This document shows, in pieces, positions 15,461-28,090 of a stretch of 64,000 nucleotides of DNA (positions are counted from its first letter, which is position 1; each line of letters begins with the position of its first letter). Below the pieces are notes generated by a model that was given only the letters and a program-made list of their open reading frames with translations, was not told the DNA's origin and made no database searches. Origin of the DNA: Hymenoscyphus infarciens (Eukaryota > Ascomycota > Leotiomycetes > Helotiales > Helotiaceae); the NCBI GenBank assembly GCA_001414345.1, contig LLCB01000030.1, forward strand, positions 124,001 to 188,000. The letters are read 5' to 3'. Both the position numbers and the translations under genes were made by a program.

Positions 15461-15638
15461 ATAATAGAGGTAGTATTAATAGTAGAGATAGTGTTTATAA
15501 TAAAGGTAGTATTAGTTAAAATAGAGTTAAAAATAATAAGACTATTATAGAAAATAGTCTAATTATTTTTAACTCTATTTTAACTAATACTACTTTTAAT
15601 ATAAACACTATCTCTACTATTAATACTAGCCTTATTAT
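15461..15638. repeat. 178-bp near-perfect palindrome
   Basis: Two arms of about 85 bp pair around a centre near 15,549-15,550. The centre is AGACTA, then TTATAGAAAA, then TAGTCT. Outward, GAGTTAAAAATAAT pairs with AATTATTTTTAACTC with one mismatch, and AGTAGAGATAGTGTTT pairs perfectly with AAACACTATCTCTACT. Arms contain GTAGTATTTATAATA-like words also found just outside. Transcription would give a long hairpin; as DNA it could extrude a cruciform. Confidence 0.85.
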
Positions 15639-18600
15639 AGATACTACTTCTATTATAAATACTACCTTTATTATAAATATATATGTCGTTATAGGCTAAG
15701 TAGGTCTAGAACTAGGAAGCTAAAAGTACTATTAAATAGTTAGAGAATAATTTATTATTCTATTTAGTCTAATACTTATAAATATATACTATAGGTCTAG
15801 TCTTTAAGTAGCTAGAATTAGCGAGTTTATTAGTATAAATTCATAGTTAGATAGTAATAGTAGTTTATCTCTATTAAGCTTATAATATATAATAAAAATA
15901 TAAAAGAGAGTTAATATTAGATTAGTCTAAGGAGGTTAAGAGGTGTTAGGCTAACTTATAAAGAAGTTTAAAAAGATAGGTTTTATTAGATATTAGATTA
16001 GATAGTAGGTATTAGGTTAGGTTAGTTTAGAGGTTTAGAGAGAGATAGGCTATATATATAATAAATAAGATAAGAAAGCCTTAAGAGAGGTTTATTATAT
16101 ATTAAGTTAAATTATTAAGCTCTTTTTTCCTCTCTAAATTATTAAGCTTAAAGATAGTATTAAGGTCTTTAAGAGTTAAGGCTATAATTCTATATAGTAT
16201 TTCCTTCTAGTTAGGCGAACCGGCTATAAGTCTATATATTATTTCTCTAAATATAGGTGAAGTTTCCTTATTAGTCTTATTCGACTCCTTTTACTTATTT
16301 ATAGATAATAAAGCTATAATAGTATAATACTAGTTATAATAATCCTTCTTCTCTTTACGTTGTTTACGTTCCTTCTCTACTACCTCTATCTCTTAAATCT
16401 ATAGCTTAAGCTTATCCTCTTTAGCTTACTTTACTACTTATTTATCTACTACTCTCTTTATTTCCTACTTAAGAGTATCCTCTTCTATAGCTATAGCTTA
16501 GTTAATAGGTTTAGTTAGTATAAGTAGAGTAAAATAAATATAGTATATTATTTATATTATTAAAGAAGAGATTACTAAGGAATTTAAGAAAGGGTTTTAT
16601 ACTACTTAGACTAATCAGGATTAACTTAATTTCTCTATAGCTTACTATTCTATAGGTAGCTTATCTATTAAAAGATATTATATATTACTAGATTACTTAT
16701 AAGTACCTTACTTACTTATATTTAACGCTAGCTCCTTCTTAATAATAATCTATATTATTTACCTATAATATATTCTATTATATAATATCTTTTTAGTAAG
16801 GTTAGGTCTAGAGAGTACTCTAATATACCCCTCTTTATAAGCGCTTTTAAGATACTTTTCTTTTGTAAAAGTAGCTAATAGTCTAAGAAGAGGACTTTTT
16901 AATACTAGATAATTTTAATATAAATAATAATTAAGAAACATAGATTAATTAAGATATATTTATACCTTATTATACTAATCTTACTAGAAAATTACCCTAA
17001 ATAAATCTTTAAAACCGCGTTGCTTACTATACTAACTAGGATTTAGTAATTCCTTTTCTTAGCTTAATAATATTTACTAAATAAGTAATATATAATTTAA
17101 TATACTATAAGAGAATTACTAGAAATATACTTTATATTACTCTTTATTATAAGTTATATAATTAAGTCTTTCTAAATATTTAACTAATAAGCTTTAAAAG
17201 AGAGTACTACTTATAAGACTATTATATATTATAGCTATTAATAGTCTAAGCTAATATTAATTATAAAAGCTAGTTACTTTCTCTCTAGTTTATTTATCTT
17301 TTCTTAAATAATTAGCTATAACTTATAAGATAATAGGTTCTTATAACTCTAAGATCGCCTTTTATCTAAATCTTCTAGAGTTTTTTTATTATATTATTAT
17401 AATTAGTAAGATTTTAAAACAGGCTTAGTCTTATAGTTTTATATAACTAATTTAGCTTAAATGCTTTATTTATATCCTAGACTTATAAAAACTATAGAAG
17501 TATACTTATTTTAACTAGATTAGAGCTACTAAGTACTATTAAGTACTTTTTAACTAGGAAATTTAAGCTTCTTATTCTTCTAAGAGTACTAGTACCTCCT
17601 ACTCTACTAATACCTATAGTACCTAGACTATAAGCTTATTATTATAGTATACCTGCCTTACTTATTTCTATAAAGAGGATTCTAATATAAGGCTAGAACG
17701 TCTATACTACTAGAGGTATAATAGAAATTAGTAGTATAAGTAAGAGATTAGATTAGACTAATACTTTATTAGAAGCTAATCTTAAGGAAGCTTTTTTATA
17801 TTAAACCCTATTAGTAGAGAGGCGCGAAATAATCCTATTCTTACTAGTAATTCTACTATTCTTAAGATTCTTCTAAGTAAGAAAGAAATAGATAGAACCT
17901 TAAAATATAGTTACTACTTTAAAGTAGTAAGCTTTATAGATATAAAAAGATTTAAGAGACTTGACTAAACTAGACTTATAAATATAGTATACTATTATAG
18001 AGTAACTCTTTATCTACTTAATTAATACTAAGGTAAGAAGTATAAAGTTATAAGTTATATACTATAGAGTATCTTATTAAAGCTTCTATTAACTATATAT
18101 ATCTTTATCTAATATAATATTACTTATAAGTTTACTCTATATATAGAACATAGATATTCTAAAATATATACTAAGGTTAAATTTATAATAAATACTATAT
18201 ACTAATATATATATGCTCTTAAATACTAGATACTATAAGGTCCTTTTTATACTAAGAGACTTAGGATATTAGATAGAGAAGGAGTAAAGAGAGACTAGAG
18301 TAGAAAATCTTATCTTATTCTCTTATATTAAATTATATTACTAGTAAGCTAAGAAAGCATTCTTAATTTATAAACCGAATATTATAAGAAAATATAATTA
18401 CTTAAACTTACCTCTTATTTAGATATAAAGTATAAGCGTATATAGTAGAAAGAGATAGAATGTTTAGTTAATATTAAGAAAGTCTACTAGTACCTACTAT
18501 TAAAACGCTAAATTACTAGTCTATAATTTATAGCTAATAACGATATCCTAGAAGTACTTAGAAGTTATATAAAGAGATAATTATAGTAGTTTATAAGGAA

Positions 18601-21600
18601 GAAAGAGTAAGCTAGCTATATAATAAGACTATATAAGAAGCTCTTTTAGCTACTTCTTTATAAGAAAAATATAAAGAAGAACTTTTAAATTAAGTAAGAT
18701 AAGTACCTAGCTATAGTAGAAATTCTAATACCGGTTTTAAAAAGGCTACCTTAGAACTTATATACTACTTAGCATTTATCTAAAAAATAGACTATTACTA
18801 AAATAGTAGCTAATACTATTATAGCTATTAAAGTAGAAGTACTTATAACTAGCTAATCTTAGAAAGAATAGGCGTAAGTAGAGAAGAGGAACCTCTAAAT
18901 AGAGTATATAAAGGTATAGAATTAGTATTATATTAACAAGGAATTTATATAATTCTAGGTCTAAGCAACTATATATATTTAAGAGTAGAGGAATATCTAT
19001 AATTAATATAATACTAAAGGTACTAAAAAAGCTAGCTAATTACTCTAGAGTCTTTATAAACGCCTATCTACGCTTTAAAAGCGAGTCTAGAGAATCGAGA
19101 AGCTACTTAATAACCTCTCTCTTAGAGTATACTCTAAGAGAATCTTATTAAAAACCTTTAACCTAGAAACTCTTAAATAAGAGTTAAACTAGAAGATATA
19201 GTAATATAAAGTAGTATAGGAAGAGGTAATATTACTAATACTAACTTTAGTATTAAACACGCTTTATCTCTAGTTTATAAATAATATTATTATCTTATAA
19301 GATATTAATACTTACTAGTATTTATAAAGGTATATAGAAGAAAAGGAATTACTTAGGTATAAGTAAGCTAGATTAGTAAAATAGACGTATAATACTTTAT
19401 AAGTACTACTTAATAACTAGTAGTCTTAGCTAAGAGAATATATAGCTAGCTCTATACTCTTTAACTATAATATCCTTAATAGAATTATTATTACTAAGAT
19501 ATTAGTTACTTATAATATAGAGTATACTAACGTAGGCTAGATAGAGAAACTTAAAGGTATCCTTCTACCTTATATATAATAGCGCTGTTCTAACTCTATA
19601 AATATTCTAAATAAATTAAATTTATTACTCTTAAGCTTTTAAAAATAAGAAGATAATAGAGGTAGGCTTCGTATATCTAAACAATATAATGTCTAATAAG
19701 CAAGGGAAAACGCTAAGTATACTAAGGAAATAGAAGAAGAAATGTCTAAAATAGATAAAAGTAATAATAATAAAGTAATAGTTAAGTATACTAATACTCT
19801 AGATAAAGTATTTAAGCTTCTTAATATTATAAATAATTAAATTATTAAGAGAGAAGACTTAAGAGAGAATAGTAAGAGAGAATAACTATTAGTACTACTA
19901 TCCTCTTTTAATATATAATACTTTTTAAGAAAACCTCTATTTAAGTTTAAAGTCTAAATATTTCCTATATATACTAGGTACCTATATATAATATATAATA
20001 GTCTCTTCTTATACTATTAGGTATAAGAAGGGAATATTAATATAGAAAGGACTCTTTTAATAACTACTTATAAATTAAAACCCTCTATTTACTAGAACAT
20101 AAGAATACTAGTATTTAAGTATAAAGTAAGCCTCTAAATCATAGGTAAGCTCTTAATTAGTAAGAACCCTACTAATTATTTCAAAGGTATTTAATAAATA
20201 TAAAAGAGAAATAGTAAATATAGCTATAATAGAAGTATAAGCTAGTAGTACTATTTATAATAGTAGCTACTATATTTAGTAAAGTCCTTAGTTAAATAAA
20301 CTAAGAACTTTACTAAAAAAACACCTCTAACTCTAATACAATTAGTATACGCTCTCTCTTATTTATACTATAAGGTAGTTTAAAATTTAAACTTAAAATC
20401 TAAGCTTTTACTATTATTCTTTAATAGTAAAGATTCTAGACTATTATTACTACTAGAAGTAGCTAGATAACATCGATTATAAACCGAGGCTACTAGTAAA
20501 GTATATAAATTCTTTCTTTAGTTTATTATACTTTAATTTATCTACTTATAAGTAATAATTAATCTAGTATAGAATATATATACTTATATTTAAAAGTAAG
20601 CGAGCATTATAAGTTACTACCTATTTATAAAACCCCTTCTTATCTAATTATATATTTAGCTTAATAACTTAATTAATAGCTCTAGTTATATCTACTTAAT
20701 ATATTAATACTAGACTACCTAATATACTTAGTAGTAATAGAGACTACGTTCTCTTAACTTAAAGACTAGCTTAAGTAGCTATCTTATATTACTAAAATAA
20801 CTTTCTAACTAATATTATAATACTTCTTCTACTTTTAGAAGTATAAATAATTTCTTTATTTATAATATATTAGAATAAATAGAAGCTAAATTATCTATGT
20901 TTACTTATATCTAAAAGACTAAATACTAATAATAACTTCTATTCTAACTCTTTAAATTATAAGGAAGCTAATTCTAATCTATAAATTACTAATTTAAAAG
21001 TAAGCTAAGTATAAGTAAGCTAATTTATAAGTTAAAAATTTATAGGTAAGCTTCTAAATTATAAGTAAGTCTCTAAAGTAAAAAATAGGCTCTAAGAGTA
21101 CTAATAAGCTACTTCTAAAGTATAAGTAAGCTCTTAATTAATAAGTAAGCTTTAATTTATAAACTAGGTAAGCTACTAAAACTAATCTATAACTTCTAAA
21201 TAATAGTATTAAGAAAAGCCTATAATTAATATAGCTTACTTATAACTGAAGACTAGCTTATTAATAACCGGGCAACTAGTCTACTAACTAGTAGCTTACT
21301 TATCTATATATAGCTTATTTATTAATACTTGTTTAAGGTTTATAAGCTATACTATTAAGAGTAAGCTATCGAGTAAGCTATAGAATTAAGAATAATTAGC
21401 TTAAAAAGGAAGCTATTATATAATATATTCTAGTAAGTAATCTATAGTAAGAGGAGTTATATATAAGATCGTTTATATAGTTCGAGTTTTATAATTTAAT
21501 TATTTTAAATTATTATATTAAGAATTAGGTTATCTAATATTAAAAGAGGAAAAAGTTATACTAAGACTAGTAATAGAAAAAAGCTACCTTATTTTATCTA

Positions 21601-23324
21601 CTTATATTATAAAGAAACTTAATAGAAACTAAAAGAGAAAAGAAAGATAAACTTCTTAGGTATATATAAGTATTATTAGAATCCCTTTTTACTTAAATAA
21701 AAAGAGAAGTAAAACTATTAATAATTCCCTATTCTATTTATTAAAAACTAAAAGAGAAGAAAAATAAACTTCTTAGATAAAGTATTTATAAAAAGAGAGG
21801 TTTATAACTATATTCTACTATCCTCTAAATATCTATAACTTTAAGCTAATTCTTAAGCTTCTAGAAGCGTCTATACTTTACTTAGAATATTAGATAGGTA
21901 AAGTTATTATAAAACTAGATTAGGTCCTTAATACTATTATTTTTTTTAACATTTTTAAGTTCCTTCTATCTATATTCCTATATTAGTAGCTTTAGAGCTA
22001 CTTCTAGTTTAAGTTAATAATAAGTTATTATACTATAATATATCTAGTAAGAAATATTAAAGCTAATTAATATAATTATAAAAGTATAAAACGTGTTATT
22101 AAAAACCGTCCTCTTTATAACTACTAGGAAGTATAATCTACTAGTTTTCTTTATAAGTTTCTTATAAAATCGTACTTATTTTATATATAATATAGCTCTG
22201 TTATACTTAGCTATAGTTTTAATATTCTCTATAATATCTACTTTTCTTTGTTCTTAGTATATAATACTAGCTTATATATTATTAAATTAAAGAGTATTAC
22301 TAGAACTAATCTTCTATAACTTCTTAAAGAGACTAGAGTAAAACTCTTCTTTACTAAATCTATAAAACCTATCTAGTCTTATTTTATACTATTAAGGCTT
22401 AGTACTAATATATTAATCCTTATCTCTAAGTTCTTAGAGGTTGTTTAGCTTAATATTAATATTTATATTAAAAAACATATATAATACTAATAGTCTAATA
22501 AAGACTATATTATTACCTATTATATAAGTAATAATACTATTTAGGGCTACTTACTTAACCGGGTTTATAATAGACTGCTTTTTCTTAAGTTACTAGATAA
22601 GTTATTAATAATTCTATTCTTAGAGGCTTAAACGTGTTAGGCTATTTAAATATTCTATAAGAACTTTATTAAAAGATAGGTAGATTTTAAGCCTTATAGT
22701 AGTACTCGAGAATATATACTAGGTTATAAGTTCGCCTCTACCTAGGTTATTAAGGAACTTAAATAAGAAAGTAGAAGCTTTAAGCTTACTTAGCTTATTT
22801 TTTATAAACTTTAGATAGCTGTTTTTAAGTAAAACCTACTTAGTAGTCTCTTTAAGTTTAAAATAGTTTATCTATATAGTAGTACTTTTAGTAATAGTAA
22901 GAAGTCGTTGTTTTTATATTTATATAAGCTACTAAGGAGGAGTTAACTTCGAGAATCTGGTTTTAGTACTTTTAGGCGCTATTATAAATTTAGAGTACTT
23001 ATTTAAGTTTATACTATTACTAGTACTACTACTACTACTACTACTACTGCTTCTATTATTAAAGGTATATTCTAATTTCTAAAGACGTTTAAGATTAGAT
23101 TACGTTAGAGATAGAGGAATCTTAAATTTAAGAGTAGTCTTAGGTAAAAGTTATAACCACCTACTAACCTTATTAAAGGAATTACTTTAAGACTAGTATA
23201 AATTATTAAATTAAAGTAATTTAGAAGAATAGGAATCTATACTTTAGTACTTATAAGTAGTATTTTAGATTATAAAGAGATAGAAGGGCTATAAGGGCTA
23301 TAAGGTATTAAGAGTAAAGCCGGT

Positions 23325-23384
23325 CGAAGTGTAATTAGTTAAAGAGTAATTAGTTAAAGAGTAATTAGTCGAAGTGTAATCGGT
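23325..23384. repeat. 15-bp tandem repeat, 4 units
   Basis: Four units are seen. The first and last are CGAAGTGTAATTAGT-like, and two identical middle units read TAAAGAGTAATTAGT. The unit equals five codons. Confidence 0.8.
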
Positions 23385-23533
23385 GGAGCTATACTCGAAG
23401 ATAAAGCTAGTAGCTATATAATTAAGACCTAGCTGTTTTTCTTAGTAAATAGTTAGCTATATATTTAATTAATTATAAAGTAGGTTAAGAGTATTTATAG
23501 AGATATATAAAGGTATATAAGGTAAAATTGTTA

Positions 23534-23620
23534 AGAGTAAGCCTAGTAGAAGTACGATTATTAAAGGTAAGTCTAGTAAAAGCACGATTATTATAAGTAA
23601 GCCTAATAGAAGCGTGATTA
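23534..23620. repeat. 30-bp tandem repeat, 3 units
   Basis: Three units of about 30 bp carry GTAAGCCTAGTAGAAG, then CGATTATTA. The cores AGTACGATTA, AGCACGATTA and AGCGTGATTA are exactly 30 bp apart. The unit equals ten codons and lies 150 bp from the 15-bp array, so both may come from one decayed repetitive gene. Confidence 0.75.
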
Positions 23621-26019
23621 AAGCCGAGTCCTTTTCTTTTAATTAGTAAATATTTAAGTAGAGTAAGATAAAGAAGAGAGATATAGTTAGTATAGAGGTA
23701 ATTAAATATATAGCTATTAGTAGAGGTATATTTAAGGCCTAGCTATCTTTCTTTAATTAGTAAACTATTAATACTAGTTTCTAGAAGTAAGATAAGAGAG
23801 TACTTATAAGTATAAGTACTAGGGAATAGGTATAACTATTATACTTAAGGTCTTATTTATACTTACTTCTAAGTACTTAATATTATAAAGACGAGTATTA
23901 GTAAAGTATTATATACTTATTTGTCTTTAGTAGGAAGTAATAAGAAGAGGTTATATTTTAGTTTATTACCTAGAACGTACTAATAAGTATACCTTTAAGT
24001 TCTAGTAAGATATAATAAGAGAGAGATACTTAGATTATATTAAAAGGTAAAGATACTATATTAATATAAGCTAGAGATACTATATTAACTTAGGCTAATA
24101 AAGCCTAGTATAAATATAGTACCTTAGGTATATTTAAGACGTTACTTTAGTAACTATATAGATAATATAAGATAAAAGATGCTAGTATGTTAGTTTTTAC
24201 TTAAGAAGTTAAATATAGAAAGAAAGAGACTTTCTATTATCTTTTTAAGCTAGATATAATATATTATTTTATTCCTTATTAATACTTAGTTAGTAATACA
24301 CCTACTCTTATTCTCTTTTTCCCCTTTATTAGAACTTATTTAGTAGTTATTTTACTATTTCTAGTTAATCTAGTAGTTAGTATAATATAGAAGTATAATA
24401 TTTTAAAAGCAGTTACTAGTACGTGTAAATAACAATCTAATTTATAAAATAAATTTAACGTTCTATATATATAAGTACCTATCTAGTATATAATATAAGA
24501 TACTAATATTATTACTCGAGTAAGTACTATATCTCTTTACCTCTTACTTACTTATAAACCGAGAGGTTTAATAAGTAAGAGAGGTATTATTACTAGTAGA
24601 TTTTCTTTCGTTCTACTTATTATAAGGTAAAAGTGCTTTACTAAGTATATAGTTGCCGTTACCGTCTTTATAGTCCTTTATAGGCTAGAGGCTACCTTAG
24701 TATATATAGATAAGTATAGCCTTTATATATAAATAGTAGTTATTATTAAGTAGGATTTATTAGAGTTATTATTAAATAAGGGTTATTATTAAATAAGAGT
24801 CGTTAGTAGAGTTAGTAGGCTTATATTATAGCTTAAACTTTAAAGTCTGCCTACTTTTAGATAATTCCCTATTATATACTAAGAATTAGCAGCTTACTTA
24901 ATAATTTAAGAGCTTACTTACTAATTACTAGCTTACTTACTAGCTTACTAGTTAGTTTAGGACCTTAATTATTAAGCGATTTCTTAAAAAAAGATATATA
25001 TCTAGCCTAATATACTATAGAGCTTTAAGTATTAACACTAGTAGTTAGTAGATAAGCTCTTATTAGTAGATAAGCTAGAGTAAGAAGTAGTTAATAATTT
25101 ACTCTATAACATCTTTTACTATAACTCTGATTTATTACCTAGTCTAAGGTTCTATATAAGTTTTATATTTATATAACCTCTTTCTTATTACTTATTTACT
25201 TACTAGTACTAGTTTCTCTTATCTATTCGCTTTACTAACGAAGGTTCTTAATATTTTATATGTCTAATTCCTAAATATTTAATAAATCTATAAAAATTAA
25301 TAAAAGATTTATAAATGTTTATAAAAGAGTAGAAAAAGAAGAATCTATATAAGAAGTAAATAACTAACTATCTCTCTTATCTTTTAATAAGTAACCTTTC
25401 TTCTCTTTACTTATTTACTTTCTTTAGCCTATCTAGAGATATAAAAAAACTATTATATACTATTATAGTTTTATTTTATCTAATTTATAAAAATAACTCG
25501 AGTTTCTAATTTAATTTAGATACTACTCTAAAATCCCTAGAGCTATTAAGACAATTAAATATATAAGTACTTATAGTAGTAGAGTAATATAGAGTAGTAT
25601 ATTAAGGCTTATTAGAGAAAGACTAGCTTATTCTATTAGCCTAGCTTACTTAATAACTTTCTCTTTAATATAATAACTTAATTATACTAATTACTAACCT
25701 TTCTCTTACTTATAATAGGCATCTTTTAGCTCTAACTCTCTTTAATAATAACTCGTATATAAATTATCTATTAAATCGAATCTAGTAGTAGACTTATAGT
25801 ACGTAGCCTTACCTTTATAATTACTATCCTAGTTAGCTTATAACTTTCTTAATTTCCTAGATTTATAATTATACTCTCTTTTAAAGCTTATTTTCTCTAT
25901 TACTATTCTAATTTACTATTTATTACTATATATTACTTTTATCCCTTTATAACTAAGACTTTAAAATATTAATAATATAATAAAATTAACTCTCTTAGAA
26001 CTATTAAAGAGTAGTATAG

Positions 26020-26420
26020 ATGTTTTAAGAAGGATTTAGCTATATCTAGAGAATAAGAAAAGTAATCTTTAATTTACTATTCTATTAAAAGATACTAAGA
26101 TTAAGAATAAGAGGAAGAATATTAAAAGTAATAAATAGCTTATTAAAAAGAAAGCGCTATTAGACGTAGAAGAGGATAAGGAAGAGGTAGAGGATAAGGA
26201 AGAAGATAATAATACTAAGAGAGAGAAAGAAAGTATAGAATAAGATAATATATAAGTAGTTATATAATAAGACTAACTAACGAGTAACTAAGCTAGGGCT
26301 TTATTAATAGAGGAGTTATATACTAATAAATAATAGAAGATTAATAGTATTCCTCTCTTAAAGTTAATATAGAAGAGTATAACTTTAGTAAGTGTTATAG
26401 TAAAATAAAAAAGCTAGATC
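26020..26420 (+). pseudogene. possible RIP-decayed reading frame with a Lys/Glu-rich stretch
   Basis: One forward frame around 26,100-26,240 reads a Lys-rich stretch and then an acidic stretch with repeated Glu-Asp-Lys-Glu-Glu. It is interrupted only by TAA and TAG codons, as expected if CAA and CAG were mutated by RIP. No family is recognised. It may be part of a dead transposon protein. The limits are approximate. Confidence 0.3.
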
Positions 26421-27946
26421 TTTTAATTTTTCTAAAAAACGAACTATCTTAATAAAGCTTATACTCTTAATAATATCTAGTAAGACCTTCTTTAAGACCT
26501 AGGTTTTTATAACTATAGCTTTAATAAAATATTATAATAGATTCTTAATAAGATCGTCTAGTTAGTATTTAAAAATACTAAATCTAAACTTATTATAGAA
26601 TAGTTAGTATTTCTATAAAAGGATAAGATACTAATTTAAGCTTAGTATACGGATTTATAAGTAGACAAAGGCGAGTAGCTTATTATAGGAAGGTTTAAGA
26701 GAACTACTAAGGAAAAGGCTATCTTAGAGGTATTAATCTTATTAGAGGCTATAAAATTATATATAATAGTTAGCTAAAAGAGGAAGATTATAGAGGTCTT
26801 AGGTCTTAGAAAGGATTTATAATAAGAACTAGAAAAAGAGCTAGAACTAACTAGTAAGTTATAACTCTCTTAATTTTATATATATATACTAATTAGTCTA
26901 AAGTCTAACCCTTTATAGCTCTTACTAGTATATTATTAGTATCTCTAAGTAGAAATATAATCTTATAAAAAGCTAGAATAGACTCTAGTAAGAATTATAT
27001 TATATTAAGCGAGCCTAACTTTAAGAAAATCGTAAGTTGTTTTCCTTAAACTTAAGTAATAGCTAATATTAAATAGTATAATCTTTTTCTATTACTACTA
27101 GGATAATTAATATATAGTAAATAGTAGTTATCTTAGTAGCTTTACCTCTCTCTATATCCTTAATAGATTATTTTATCTAAAGTTTATAAACTAGTAGAGA
27201 TAGTTATATAAACGTATTTAAATTGAATTCTCTAAGCTAGCGTATAAGTATAAAATTTAACTAGTGAAATTTATTAATAGCTCTAAGGCTCCTCTCTCTC
27301 TCTTAATAGCTTACTTATTAATTCTAGCTTATTTAGATAACTAGTATTAATAATATACTTATAGATCTTAGCTACTATCTTAGCTTAGTGCTTTATAGTT
27401 TGTAGCTTATCTACGAATTTAGAGGCTATCTATTATTAAGGTTATTAATAGCTTATTTACAAGATTACTTATATTAATAGCTTACCTAGTATTAGCTTAC
27501 TTAGTACTTATTCTCTAATTTAGAGATTATCTAGTATTAATAACTTATCTGAATTATTAGCTTACTAGTAGTTAGTAGCTTATTTATATTATTAGGCTTA
27601 TAAGCTCTTACTTTTTAGCTTACCTAGACGTAGGTAATAACTTAGCTATATTAATAGTAAGCTTACTTAGATTAGTAGCTAACCTACGAGTTAAGAGATT
27701 ACTAGTATTAATAGCTTACTTGGTAATTTATTAGCTTATTTACGAATTTATAGCTTATTATTATAGCTATCGGTGTATTAGTAATTATATACTAACGAAG
27801 TATATCTCTATATAGGGTGTTGTATAAGTCGTAGATTTATATATATTCTTTATATTAAAGAAGCCACGTAAGAGTAGTGTCTTTATTAAGAGCAGGGCCT
27901 TACCGAAGGTAGGAAGGGTATGCCTGTGGTGTAGTATAGCACAGCG

Positions 27947-28090
27947 GCCGTGCGCTTACATTTTTTTAGGGGGGGGGGCAAGAGTAAGTGGTAATTACTA
28001 TCCCCCCCCCCTAATTACATTGTATGCGCATAGACATCTGCCACACTAAAATGACCGTGCGCGTACAATGTAATTAGGGGGGGGATAGTA
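27947..28090. repeat. G/C-tract foldback element at the AT-rich boundary
   Basis: An inverted repeat pairs 27,996-28,030 (TACTAT, a run of 10 C, TAATTACATTGTATGCGCA) with 28,058-28,090 (TGCGCGTACAATGTAATTA, a run of 8 G, ATAGTA) around a 27-nt loop. A third, diverged copy of the right arm (CCGTGCGCTTACAT, T-run, G-run) lies in direct orientation at 27,947-27,978. The arrangement resembles a small foldback or MITE-like element. It sits exactly where the AT-rich block ends. Confidence 0.75.

Larger units (their letters stand above)
1..27800. repeat. AT-rich RIP-saturated repeat block
   Basis: The block is very AT-rich and has almost no CpA or TpG. In the first 540 bases I find no TG and only about four CA, while TA, AG, CT and GA are abundant. 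That is the footprint of repeat-induced point mutation, which turns CpA into TpA on both strands of duplicated DNA. No long intact reading frame occurs; every frame is broken by TAA and TAG. The block probably represents nested, long-dead transposons, but I could not assign a family by eye. It ends abruptly near 27,800-27,950, where CA, TG and GC-rich words return. A centromeric or subtelomeric location is possible but not shown. Confidence 0.9.

Noticed and set aside
27955..28090. Telomere-like repeat because of TTAGGGG words
   Set aside because: There is no tandem TTAGGG; the G-runs belong to the foldback arms.
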